DNA of 64,000 nucleotides from an uncultured Lachnospiraceae bacterium. Its GTDB lineage: Bacteria > Bacillota > Clostridia > Lachnospirales > Lachnospiraceae. This document shows positions 16,080 to 24,625 of the stretch, piece by piece. Under the pieces are notes generated by a model. The model saw nothing but the letters and a program-made list of their open reading frames with translations. It was not told where the DNA came from and searched no databases. The number at the start of each line of letters is the position of its first letter. Within the stretch, counting starts at the first letter, position 1. The stretch is taken from NCBI GenBank assembly GCA_947164865.1, contig CAMUYA010000005.1:1-64000 (forward strand), in the 5' to 3' direction. Position numbers and translations under genes: made by a program.

Positions 16080-18914
16080 ATGAAGTTTAACAGATTTCAT
16101 AGTATCTTTAGTAAACTGTCTCTGGTTTTGTGTCTGTCACTGATCCTGTCATCGATGATATATATCCCGTCGGTTGCGGATCCCGATCCGGGGCCTCAGT
16201 GGAGAGTTATATGGAAAAATGGCGATGGGACTGATCTGTATGATACAGGCAATATCTCTGACGCAGCATATAATGAATTAAAAGATCCCACCACATCTGC
16301 CCCGATTTATCCCGGAGATGTAGCTCCCACAAAACCTTCCGATGCCCAATACAGCTATACCTTCAGCGGATGGAAAGATCTGGATCCCGACGATATTGTG
16401 GAAGTACCCGGGCTTACTACGATCACTATCTTCCCGTCATTTAATTCGTCCCTCCGCTCCTATACCGTCACATTCAGTAATTATAACGAAGAGACCCTGC
16501 AATCCTCTGTGTATGAATACGGCTCTACCCCGGCCTATAACGGTTCGTTGCCTGAAAGACCCTCTGACGATGAATACATATATACGTTTACCGGCTGGGA
16601 TCCTTCAATAACAGCAGTATCAGGTGATACAACCTACACTGCGGTTTTTTCCCGGGAAGCAAAAAACAATCCTGCGCCGGATCCCGATCCGGGGCCTCAG
16701 TGGAGAGTTATATGGAAAAACGGCGATGGGACCGATCTGTATGATACAGGCAATATCTCTGACACGGCATATGACGAATTAAGAGATCCCACCACATCTG
16801 CCCCGGTTTATCCCGGAGATGTTACTCCCACAAAACCTTCCGATGCCCAATACAGCTATACCTTCAGCGGATGGAAAGATCTGGATCCCGACGATATTGT
16901 GGAAGTACCCGGGCTTACTACGATCACTATCTTCCCGTCATTTAATTCGTCCCTCCGCTCCTATACCGTCACATTCAGTAATTATAACGAAGAGACCCTG
17001 CAATCCTCTGTGTATGAATACGGCTCTACCCCGGCCTATAACGGTTCGTTGCCTGAAAGACCCTCTGACGATGAATACATATATACGTTTACCGGCTGGG
17101 ATCCTTCAATAACAGCAGTATCAGGTGATACAACCTACACTGCGGTTTTTTCCCGGGAAGCAAAAAACAATCCTGCGCCGGATCCCGATCCGGAGCCTCA
17201 GTGGAGAGTCATCTGGAAAAATGACGATGGGACTGATCTGTATGATACAGGCAATATCTCTGACGCAGCATATAATGAATTAAAAGATCCCACCACACAT
17301 GCCCTTCTTTATCCCGGAGATGTAGCTCCCACAAAGCCTTCAAACGCCAAATATAACTATACATTCAGCGGATGGAAGGATCCGAGTGTTGACGATACAG
17401 TGGAGGTTTCCGGGCTTACTACGATCACTGTTTCCCCATCATTTAATGAGTCCCTCCGCTCCTATACCATCACATTCAATAATTATAATGGAGAGACCTT
17501 ACAGTCCTCAGCATTTGAATACGGCTCTACCCCCACCTATAACGGTTCAACGCCTGAAAAACCCTCTGACGATGGATACATATATTCCTTTTCAGGTTGG
17601 AGTTCTTCAATAACTGCCGTATCAGGTGATGCGACCTACACTGCCGTTTTTTCCCGGGAATCAAGATCTGTTCCCATGCCCGATACTATGCCGGACGATA
17701 CTATGCCGGATGTTGCTCCGATTCCCGATCCGGAACCCGCACCGGCTTATACTATAACATTTGTAAATTATGACACGACTACACTTCAATCTTTCACGGT
17801 AACAAGCGGCCGAATTCCTTCCTACGTAGGGCCTACACCGATAAGAGAGGCTGATAATTTTTATACCTATAAGTTTGCCGGGTGGTCTCCCGAGTTCGCC
17901 GGGACTTATGCTGATACAACTTATACTGCTCAATATACTGCAAAGAAACGACTATATACTATCAACTTTGTTGATAGCGACGGAAATAATCTTCAGACCG
18001 ACACTCTCGGCTATGACGAAACACCATCGTACCGCGGGAGTACCCCCACAAAGAAAGAAGATGATAAGTATACTTATGAGTTTTTCTGGTCTCCCGCTGT
18101 CTCTAAAGTAACCGGTGACACAACCTACACCGTAAGTTTCAAAAAAACAGAGAAAAAATATAAAATCACATTTGTTAACGAAGACGGAACAGTACTGCAA
18201 TCTTCGGATTACAAATATGGTGATACTCCGAAGTATACCGGACAAGAACCGTCAAAGGATGAAACTGCGGAATATATCTACGAATTCGCTAACTGGAGTC
18301 CAAATATAACTCAGGTTACAAAGGATGCTACATATACTGCAGTTTTCAAGTCCACGGATAAGCTGTATACTATAACCTTTATGGGTGAACAGGATGGAAA
18401 TGAAGTTGTTTATACCATAAAGTGTAAATATGGTGAGACTCCTGTATATCCCGATGACGAGAATAAATTAAGCACCAGGGATGAAGAAGGTAACGAGCTC
18501 AACTTCAATTATTGGGCCCCTGAGATTCTTCCCGTCACCGGTGAAACTGTTTACCATGCAGTATACAAAGGAAAAGACGGCTGCTACATCGCAACATCTG
18601 TCTATGGTTCCTATGATACCCCTGAAGTTTGGACACTCCGCCGTTTTAGAGATGGAGTTCTGGATAAAACATGGTATGGGCGTGCATTTATCAAGACATA
18701 TTACTTCATTAGTCCCAAACTTATACGCATATTTGGAAAAAATGAAGCTTTTCATAACTATTGGGAACCCAGGCTGAGCCGTTTTGTAGATTATCTTAAC
18801 AATAACGGTTTTGAGGATACCCCTTACACAGATAATTCGTATGAAGACTCCGGCTCGGGTGTAGGCATTCTGGATATGTTCAGAGTCATATTCGGCATCA
18901 CCTTGCCGTTCTGA
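16080..18914 (+). CDS. Secreted InlB B-repeat-type surface protein with C-terminal CFI-box domain
   Basis: 944 residues from the ATG at 16080, eight bases after GGAGGG. A signal peptide (KFNRFHSIFSKLSLVLCLSL..., cleavage near residue 33) is followed by three 167-residue tandem units rich in YTFSGW and TYTAVFSRE, then four or five single Listeria-Bacteroides/InlB B-type beta repeats (pattern YTITF...LQ...YG.TP.Y.G..P........Y.F..W.P....V..DTTYTA). Near residue 833 begins GCYIATSVYGSYDTPEVWTL, then WYGRAFIKTYYFISPKLIR: the CFI-box-CTERM domain, of unknown function. No LPXTG signal, SLH or lipobox is visible, so how it stays on the cell is unclear. Its 3' end overlaps the convergent helicase by 17 bp. 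Confidence 0.88.
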   Translation: MKFNRFHSIFSKLSLVLCLSLILSSMIYIPSVADPDPGPQWRVIWKNGDGTDLYDTGNISDAAYNELKDPTTSAPIYPGDVAPTKPSDAQYSYTFSGWKDLDPDDIVEVPGLTTITIFPSFNSSLRSYTVTFSNYNEETLQSSVYEYGSTPAYNGSLPERPSDDEYIYTFTGWDPSITAVSGDTTYTAVFSREAKNNPAPDPDPGPQWRVIWKNGDGTDLYDTGNISDTAYDELRDPTTSAPVYPGDVTPTKPSDAQYSYTFSGWKDLDPDDIVEVPGLTTITIFPSFNSSLRSYTVTFSNYNEETLQSSVYEYGSTPAYNGSLPERPSDDEYIYTFTGWDPSITAVSGDTTYTAVFSREAKNNPAPDPDPEPQWRVIWKNDDGTDLYDTGNISDAAYNELKDPTTHALLYPGDVAPTKPSNAKYNYTFSGWKDPSVDDTVEVSGLTTITVSPSFNESLRSYTITFNNYNGETLQSSAFEYGSTPTYNGSTPEKPSDDGYIYSFSGWSSSITAVSGDATYTAVFSRESRSVPMPDTMPDDTMPDVAPIPDPEPAPAYTITFVNYDTTTLQSFTVTSGRIPSYVGPTPIREADNFYTYKFAGWSPEFAGTYADTTYTAQYTAKKRLYTINFVDSDGNNLQTDTLGYDETPSYRGSTPTKKEDDKYTYEFFWSPAVSKVTGDTTYTVSFKKTEKKYKITFVNEDGTVLQSSDYKYGDTPKYTGQEPSKDETAEYIYEFANWSPNITQVTKDATYTAVFKSTDKLYTITFMGEQDGNEVVYTIKCKYGETPVYPDDENKLSTRDEEGNELNFNYWAPEILPVTGETVYHAVYKGKDGCYIATSVYGSYDTPEVWTLRRFRDGVLDKTWYGRAFIKTYYFISPKLIRIFGKNEAFHNYWEPRLSRFVDYLNNNGFEDTPYTDNSYEDSGSGVGILDMFRVIFGITLPF
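16179..17681 (+). repeat. Three tandem 501-bp direct repeats within the surface protein gene
   Basis: Units begin at 16179, 16680 and 17181, each at the same DPDPxPQWRVIWKN coding sequence. Copies one and two differ at only a handful of positions near their starts and share a long identical stretch; copy three has diverged over its second half. The 501-bp length keeps the reading frame, so unit number can change by recombination. Confidence 0.93.
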
Positions 18915-21900
18915 ATATATAGTCTATGCACGATGTATCTTCAAAGCGCAGATATGGCCCATAGGCAGGTATAGTGCATGCCATGACCTTTACAGAACCC
19001 GGTACTATGATCTGATATCCTTTGGAAGACATCATCACCGAAGGCATTTTTGAAAGTGCGGTGTGGGATATATACTTGGCCTTGTTTGTTATATCATCCC
19101 AAACGGAAGGCTCATCACCCCTGGCACTTAAGTTTTCCTTCTTTGACCAGTCGAAGTATTCCCACCATATGTCGGCATTTCCGTGGTATTGTCTTGCACA
19201 TGCCGGGTTTTCCGAAAGAAGGATATCTCCCTTTTGAGAGATAAACGATACAGCCCCTGTTTTCTTGTCGATCCTCACAGTCAGCTTCTCAAGTCTTATT
19301 TCGACTGCATCTCTTACATTTGCGCAGAGCCATTTGACCGACGGATTCATTTTTATTTCATCGGGAAGGCTTCGTTTTTTGTCGGGATCCCCCTTGGAAA
19401 ACAGTATCCGGACTGTTTCATCGGCAATGGGGATAATGTTCAGCGTTCCGTACCCTGTTACTGCCTCAACTTTGTCTTTATCCTTATTTACCCACCTTAC
19501 GGCATTATCTATTCTGGCATGTCCGATGGGTTTTAACGAGGTGGTCTCAGGCATGCTCCCAAACTCGGATATGGGAGTTTTGCTGTCAGTACCCTTCTTA
19601 TCCGCATTATTATCCGCATCGTGTTTTCCCGCATTGTCATATAGCAAGGGCTTTATCACCCCAACCTTTACCACTACTGTATGGGGAACGTTTTTTTCTG
19701 CGTTCGGTTTTTCCGCTTTAACCACTATCTTTTTCGGGCCATATCTGTCCCTCAGCTTCCGGTCAAAGTCACCCTCCCTGGCCTGCTCACTTGCGACCTC
19801 TTCCCTGGTTTTAAACTCTTCTTCAATAACACGAGGCTTTATATGATAGGTATCTTCCGCAAAAGTGATGTTTTCTCTCTCCGCCGGTATCGGATCCGCA
19901 ATAAGCCCGCTCAGATCGTTAAGGTAGAATACCTTTAACTCATGGAGTGCCCTGGTAGCCGCAACATACAAGAGCCTGGCATAACCGTCTTCTTTGGGAT
20001 ATGCCCTGTCGGAAGCATCGAATATAATAACGGCATCAAACTCAAGGCCCTTTGAATACTCTATGGGGATGACATACACACCGTTAGAAAACTCAGTGTC
20101 CTCTCCGGAGAAGTATTTGACATCCTCACAATCACGCATATATTCATATACATCTGCAGCTTCCCGGGTATCCTTGCATATCACAGCGATCGTTTCGTAC
20201 TGTTTCCCGCGCATGGACCGGATGCATTCCAGAACGGCTTTCTTATGTGATACCGTATCGGTGGCTTTTATGCACTTAACATCATCACCGTGGCGTATTA
20301 TGGGTTCTACCGGGTATATGGGGAATGATGCATGCTTTAATACATCCGTAGCGAAATGGGATATCTCAACAGTATTTCTGTAGCTTTTGCGAAGCAGCCC
20401 GAAATAATCGTACCGGTCGGGAAGCATAACTTTTTTAAGTTCTTCCCAATCCTGAAGGCCGCAGTCAAAATTGATGTTCTGCGAGACATCCCCCATTATC
20501 GTGAACGTGCACTTGCTCATGCAGTATTTGAGCGAATGATAGATCGTCATCCCGAAGTCCTGCGCTTCGTCTATTACGACATGACTCGCCTCCTGAATGA
20601 CCTCGCTCTCCTTGATCCTTTTATAGATGTAGGCAAGAGATGCAAGATCATAAAGATCCGGAGCATTTTTTTCGTAAATGATCCCCGGGTTATCCTTAAG
20701 CTCCTTGTTTACAAATTCCTCATATATATCGAATACGGAGCCTTTCCAGATGAATCTGTTGAAGTAATTCGAATACTTTCTTAAGAGCTTTTTCTGCTCC
20801 TCATTGCTGTAAGTATAGCCGTTTCCGTAGAGTTCGGCTTCCACCTTGCTTTCCATCAGATCGTTGAGGCGTTCGAATCTTCTTACCATAGACCAGTCAG
20901 GATAATCGGTAAGTACTTTTTCGATTTCCGATCTGCTCATCAAAAGATGTCCTGTCTTTTCCATGAGCATATCTTCTCTCGGTATATGCTCCCACTCGAT
21001 TTTTTTACAGAAAGCACGTAATCTTTCAAACCATTCACCGGTCCCTTTTATGCCGATGCTCTTTTCTTTTTTGTCAAACTTGCGGACCCGGTATTTCTTT
21101 CGGTCCCAATCCTCATAAAGGAGCCTTGTAAACAGCTCTTCCATTGTCATCTGACGGACCCCGTACACATCAAGATCAGGGAGGACGCCGGTTATATAGT
21201 TCAGCAGTACCTTGTTGCTGCCCACAATATAGAAACCGTCGGGTTTGAACTCCGTATCGTAATTGTACAGGATGTATGAGATACGGTGCATGGCGACCGT
21301 AGTCTTTCCGGATCCCGCACTTCCCTGTATAAGCACATTGTGTTTGGGATTCATACGTATAACTTCATTCTGTTCCTGCTGAATGGTGGCGATTATCTCG
21401 CTTAAGACATTTCTTTTGCTTTTGGACAGGTACTTGGTGAGCAGATCGTCATTTGCAACCACATCGGAGTCGTAATAATCCTTTATTATGCCGTCCTCTA
21501 TCTCGTAGGTGCGCTTTCTTTTGAGGTCCACCCTGTATATTCCTTCCCGGGGGACCTTGTAACTGCAGTTTCCAAGGCTGCTGTCATAGTACACGGAAGA
21601 TATGGGGGCTCTCCAGCTTACCACTTCGGGTTCCGACGGGTTTTTTGCTATATCTGCCTTCCCGATGTAGAGGGTTTCCCGCTTGCCATTCTCGTCATCT
21701 TCAATATCTATTCTTCCGAAGAATGGTTTTGTGCAGGCTCTTTCCGCCCGTCTGATGTCATTTCTGACCTCCTGAAATCTGGCGTCGGTATTGAACCATT
21801 GTGCCAGACCTTCCTTGTCCTCGGCATCATAGACTTCCCGAAGAGATTTCATTTCTTCCTGCAGATTCTCTGCATACTGTTTGATGCTTCTGAGTTTTTC

Positions 21901-21990
21901 CTCAGCGATCCCGGTGACTTGTTCAAGCTTTTTTTCTTCGTCTTCCCGGGTTGTTCCGTAGAAAGTTCCGGTTAACTTTTTTTCACTCAT
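18898..21990 (-). CDS. HelD/UvrD-superfamily ATPase with a C-terminal GH31-N-like domain
   Basis: 1030 residues from MSEKKLTGTFYGTT (ATG 21990, GGAG seven bases upstream; a longer reading lacks a ribosome site). Residues 1-100 form the coiled-coil arm typical of HelD, which enters the RNA polymerase secondary channel and removes stalled polymerase. Walker A is GSAGSGKTT at about 223-231, Walker B VIDEAQDF at 472-479, and the superfamily 1 C-terminal motifs are YSKGLEFDAVIIFDAS (645-660) and YVAATRALHEL. A charged linker (705-818) leads to about 212 residues that do not belong to HelD: they resemble the N-terminal beta-sandwich of family 31 glycosidases (KLTVRIDKKTGAVSF, MPSVMMSSKGYQIIVP, CIDYIF) and stop where the catalytic barrel would begin. 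See findings. Confidence 0.88.
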   Translation of the reverse strand: MSEKKLTGTFYGTTREDEEKKLEQVTGIAEEKLRSIKQYAENLQEEMKSLREVYDAEDKEGLAQWFNTDARFQEVRNDIRRAERACTKPFFGRIDIEDDENGKRETLYIGKADIAKNPSEPEVVSWRAPISSVYYDSSLGNCSYKVPREGIYRVDLKRKRTYEIEDGIIKDYYDSDVVANDDLLTKYLSKSKRNVLSEIIATIQQEQNEVIRMNPKHNVLIQGSAGSGKTTVAMHRISYILYNYDTEFKPDGFYIVGSNKVLLNYITGVLPDLDVYGVRQMTMEELFTRLLYEDWDRKKYRVRKFDKKEKSIGIKGTGEWFERLRAFCKKIEWEHIPREDMLMEKTGHLLMSRSEIEKVLTDYPDWSMVRRFERLNDLMESKVEAELYGNGYTYSNEEQKKLLRKYSNYFNRFIWKGSVFDIYEEFVNKELKDNPGIIYEKNAPDLYDLASLAYIYKRIKESEVIQEASHVVIDEAQDFGMTIYHSLKYCMSKCTFTIMGDVSQNINFDCGLQDWEELKKVMLPDRYDYFGLLRKSYRNTVEISHFATDVLKHASFPIYPVEPIIRHGDDVKCIKATDTVSHKKAVLECIRSMRGKQYETIAVICKDTREAADVYEYMRDCEDVKYFSGEDTEFSNGVYVIPIEYSKGLEFDAVIIFDASDRAYPKEDGYARLLYVAATRALHELKVFYLNDLSGLIADPIPAERENITFAEDTYHIKPRVIEEEFKTREEVASEQAREGDFDRKLRDRYGPKKIVVKAEKPNAEKNVPHTVVVKVGVIKPLLYDNAGKHDADNNADKKGTDSKTPISEFGSMPETTSLKPIGHARIDNAVRWVNKDKDKVEAVTGYGTLNIIPIADETVRILFSKGDPDKKRSLPDEIKMNPSVKWLCANVRDAVEIRLEKLTVRIDKKTGAVSFISQKGDILLSENPACARQYHGNADIWWEYFDWSKKENLSARGDEPSVWDDITNKAKYISHTALSKMPSVMMSSKGYQIIVPGSVKVMACTIPAYGPYLRFEDTSCIDYIFRTAR

Positions 21991-22083
21991 CTTAGTCTCC
22001 TGCTTGCTGTCGGATTCAAGCCGACTTCGTTTTCCTGCCACATACATCACTGGCATCCGGTTCCTGTTTAGTGCCTCTACATA

Positions 22084-22218
22084 TTAGCAAAAATTCCAAA
22101 AAAGGTATAGACTTGTTTTTCGGATTATGGTATCATGCAAAATGAAGTGTACGAAAAAACCGATGCCATCCAAAGCATCGGTTTTTCTTTTATCTTCATT
22201 CCTTTCTCTTTGATTCAT
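22084..22218 (-). CDS. Possible 44-residue leader peptide upstream of the HelD gene
   Basis: A short reading frame, MNQRERNEDKRKTDALDGIG and on to a TAA at 22084-22086. It has a very strong ribosome site, AGGAGGAG at 22224-22231, five bases before the ATG. A terminator hairpin lies inside it (22156-22186), so a translating ribosome would cover and melt the hairpin. The peptide has no recognisable domain; its N-terminal third is highly charged. I see no homologous family. It may be a regulatory leader rather than a functional protein, or a chance frame. Confidence 0.35.
   Translation of the reverse strand: MNQRERNEDKRKTDALDGIGFFVHFILHDTIIRKTSLYLFWNFC
22155..22188 (-). terminator. Terminator hairpin between HelD and PH-domain genes
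   Basis: AAACCGATGC (22157-22166) pairs with GCATCGGTTT (22175-22184), with A/T tracts on both sides, so it could act in either direction. No plus-strand gene feeds into it; on the minus strand it lies between a strong ribosome site and the HelD gene. The region 21991-22361 otherwise holds the short frame above and the PH gene promoter. Confidence 0.75.
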
Positions 22219-22298
22219 TGTTTCTCCTCCTGAATATAGCATACATCAGGTCTTTGCGAATGGCCTTACACACTATATATGCTTCAGCGGATAAAAAG

Positions 22299-22327
22299 GT
22301 GACATATAAAATATTTTTTTATATAAT
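22299..22327 (+). promoter_or_regulatory. Promoter of the PH-domain gene
   Basis: GTGACA (22299-22304), 17 bp, perfect TATAAT (22322-22327); GGGAGGAAA ribosome site at 22348-22356. Confidence 0.75.
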
Positions 22328-22361
22328 AAAAATACGATCAAACTATCGGGAGGAAAATGAC

Positions 22362-22736
22362 ATGGAATATCATGAAAGAAAGCGCTGGCTGTTCTTCGGA
22401 CTGCCTTTTACATTTACGAAATATCATATCCGTGAAGATATGATCACTATCAATACAGGTTTCTTTAAGTCAACCGAGAATGATTGCTATATGTATAAAG
22501 TTCAGGATGTCAGGCTGACCCGTACTCTGGGCGAGAAAATGGTCGGAGTCGGAACCATAACCTGCTTTACAGGCGATTCCACCGATCCCACACTTGTACT
22601 AAAGCATGTTAAAAAATCAAAGGAGATCAAGGAGTTCATCCTTCACGCTTCGGAGGAAGCAAGGCTCAAGAGAAGAACCGTCAACATGCTGGACATCGGA
22701 AGCGGAGAAATGTCCGACATCAATGATTTCAACTGA
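22362..22736 (+). CDS. Bacterial PH-domain (bPH/YdbS-like) small protein
   Basis: 124 residues, ATG at 22362 preceded by GGGAGGAAA. The core FTFTKYHIREDMITINTGFF followed by YMYKVQDVRLTRTLGEKMVG and VGTITCFTGDSTDPTLVLKHV is the beta-strand pattern of DUF304-type PH-like domains (YHIREDMI...TGFF...I...V.D..L..TL..R..GVGTI). These usually sit next to membrane helices; here there is none, so the protein should be cytoplasmic. Function unknown. Single-gene unit with its own promoter and terminator. Confidence 0.8.
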   Translation: MEYHERKRWLFFGLPFTFTKYHIREDMITINTGFFKSTENDCYMYKVQDVRLTRTLGEKMVGVGTITCFTGDSTDPTLVLKHVKKSKEIKEFILHASEEARLKRRTVNMLDIGSGEMSDINDFN

Positions 22737-22757
22737 TCCGGCATATCAGTTTATTAC

Positions 22758-22785
22758 AAGGCCCGGTTTATTCGGGCCTTCTTCT
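22758..22785 (+). terminator. Terminator of the PH-domain gene
   Basis: AAGGCCCG (22758-22765) pairs with CGGGCCTT (22773-22780) around a 7-base loop, then a pyrimidine-rich tail. The loop and right arm also encode the last codons and stop of the convergent diguanylate cyclase. Confidence 0.85.
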
Positions 22786-23853
22786 GTCTTTTCCTGCTTG
22801 TTCATAGTATTCTTTCTTTACTTCATACATCTTTTTATCGGCAATAAGAGAAAGATCACCTATATCTTTTCCGGGGTAATCGGCGGATGACACACATCCT
22901 CTCGATATACTGAGGCTGAGACTGTTATTCTCCGACCACTTTTCCATCAGAGAATCATGTCTGGAGCAAAGTGCACGCAATTCATCCGGCCCCGCATGTA
23001 TCATCGCGACAAATTCATCTCCGCCTATCCTGTAGACGACTCCCTGTTCGCCAAAAGCGCCCTCTATGCTCCGGGCTGCTCCGATCAGGAGCTTGTCTCC
23101 GCAATCGTGACCGAAGGAATCGTTTGTATCCTTCAGGCCGTTAACATCAAGTGATATATACACAAAATCTCCGGGAAGCGCCTCACCTGAGGTTTTCTTT
23201 ACATCTTCCTCATATACGAGCCGGTTTCTGCACCCTGTAAGCACATCTATACGAGCCTTTATCTCCTCGTCCACCAGGCGCTCCGCAAGTTTTAATCTGA
23301 GATATTGGAAGCTGATCCCGAGAGCATACTGGAAAATGAAGAAAACAAAAATATTGATTATAACAGCCGAGATCCCATTTGTTCTTACAAACACGACAAG
23401 AAATGCTATATCCGCCAGAGTCACTATTGCCGCATATATAAATGGGTGAAGATATATGCTCAGAGGGATCATCAACGAAAAGGTCATAAAAACAACAGGA
23501 TCCGTCGCATTGAGAATAAAAGCATCGGAATAAGTAATGGCCAGAGCCCATGCAAAAAAGCCGAGGCTGTATATCGGATTCACGATATTCAGCACTTTAT
23601 ATCTGTTTGACAGGTCCTTATTTACAAACAGATCTACACAAATGTAGATTAAGGCAAACGATAAAAGCGTGATATAAAGGCATCTGTAACGCCACAAATA
23701 CTCTCCGTAATGCCCGCTGTTTATAAATGAGTATACTATCATCATCACCTCAAGAAAGGCTATGATGCTTATGGCAATCTTCGACATCCTCTGACTTGAG
23801 CGGTATACTGCCTGTAATACTCTTCTGTCTTTGTTTTCATTTCCGCTGCTCAT
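22768..23853 (-). CDS. Membrane diguanylate cyclase (GGDEF)
   Basis: 361 residues. Six predicted membrane helices fill residues about 20-190, then a GGDEF domain with DVLTGCRNRLVYEED at its start, SLDVNGLKDTNDSFGHDCGD, and the intact active-site loop YRIGGDEFVAM near 284. It makes cyclic di-GMP from two GTP. The inhibitory RxxD site five residues before the active loop is absent (GEQG there). No EAL or HD-GYP domain. It starts 22 bases after the stop of the preceding membrane protein gene and is probably the last gene of that operon. The N-terminal sensor type is not one I can name. Confidence 0.93.
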   Translation of the reverse strand: MSSGNENKDRRVLQAVYRSSQRMSKIAISIIAFLEVMMIVYSFINSGHYGEYLWRYRCLYITLLSFALIYICVDLFVNKDLSNRYKVLNIVNPIYSLGFFAWALAITYSDAFILNATDPVVFMTFSLMIPLSIYLHPFIYAAIVTLADIAFLVVFVRTNGISAVIINIFVFFIFQYALGISFQYLRLKLAERLVDEEIKARIDVLTGCRNRLVYEEDVKKTSGEALPGDFVYISLDVNGLKDTNDSFGHDCGDKLLIGAARSIEGAFGEQGVVYRIGGDEFVAMIHAGPDELRALCSRHDSLMEKWSENNSLSLSISRGCVSSADYPGKDIGDLSLIADKKMYEVKKEYYEQAGKDRRRPE

Positions 23854-23875
23854 TATCTTCCAGCCCGCTTTCAGA

Positions 23876-24613
23876 TCAATAATACTGTTTCAGCTTTTCC
23901 CAGATCTTTCCCAGATCCAGTTTTTCTCCTGTTCTGTCCTCGTAAATCTCTTCGATGGATCTTCCCTGATCGTCGGGATCCAGGTTGACGTCCTTTGCGT
24001 GTTCGTACCACCGGCTTTCCCTGGGAACATATTCGAATGCGATATTATGCTGCATCCACTCATAAGCCATATCGTCAGGTGTTCTGTACGACTGTCTGTC
24101 ACGTCCGAGTACCGGATGCACATCTATCAGCGCCTGACAGATGATCTTCATATCGCTCTCTACGGTGACCCGATAGGAATCATAGATAGTCCAGCTCTCC
24201 CCGTTAAAATAGGCATTAAAGCTCATTCCGCCGTATGTGAAGGAATAATTCTTTCCCGCTCCGTCCGTATCATAAAGACCGATATCCGCAGTACTTGCTA
24301 AGATACCCCCGGTCCCGGCGGAACCGGTATCTGCCCCCGGATTTTGGGTTGATCCTTCCGCTGCCCCGGTTGCTTCCTGTCCGGTCTGCGTCATACTACC
24401 TATCTTCTCACTGATCTCGGAAATCTTATCTCCGGCCTTTGATACAGCATCCTCGATATCATCTGTTTTGATGGCAGCCGTGATCAGCTTCGTCTTGACA
24501 TCTGCCGAAAGCCCTGTCCCGATGCCGGTCCTGATGCATACTATGAGCACTCCGAGTATGGCAAAACATATTATATAGAATAAAACAAAATATCCGACTC
24601 TTTTCTTTTCCAT
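23876..24613 (-). CDS. Unrecognised single-pass extracytoplasmic protein
   Basis: 245 residues. One N-terminal membrane helix (YFVLFYIICFAILGVLIVCI, about 8-27), a helical stretch, a low-complexity Gly/Thr/Ala/Ser linker (about 75-108), then a folded C-terminal domain with SFTYGGMSFNAYFNGESWTI and DDMAYEWMQHNIAFEYVPRE. The topology suggests a domain outside the membrane. I do not recognise the family. It sits 12 bases after lacZ and 22 before the diguanylate cyclase, so the three are probably cotranscribed; the pairing with a membrane cyclase could mean it is an extracellular sensor partner, but that is only context. Confidence 0.75.
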   Translation of the reverse strand: MEKKRVGYFVLFYIICFAILGVLIVCIRTGIGTGLSADVKTKLITAAIKTDDIEDAVSKAGDKISEISEKIGSMTQTGQEATGAAEGSTQNPGADTGSAGTGGILASTADIGLYDTDGAGKNYSFTYGGMSFNAYFNGESWTIYDSYRVTVESDMKIICQALIDVHPVLGRDRQSYRTPDDMAYEWMQHNIAFEYVPRESRWYEHAKDVNLDPDDQGRSIEEIYEDRTGEKLDLGKIWEKLKQYY

Positions 24614-24625
24614 AACAAAAATATA

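Noticed and set aside
16179..17681. Tandem 501-bp units as a CRISPR array or insertion sequence
   Set aside because: Units are long, contiguous and in frame within a surface-protein gene; there are no spacers, transposase or terminal inverted repeats.
22128..22188. Small plus-strand RNA ending at the 22155-22188 hairpin
   Set aside because: The only promoter-like sequence (TAGACT-N17-TATCAT) is weak, and a leader/attenuator for HelD on the other strand explains the hairpin better.
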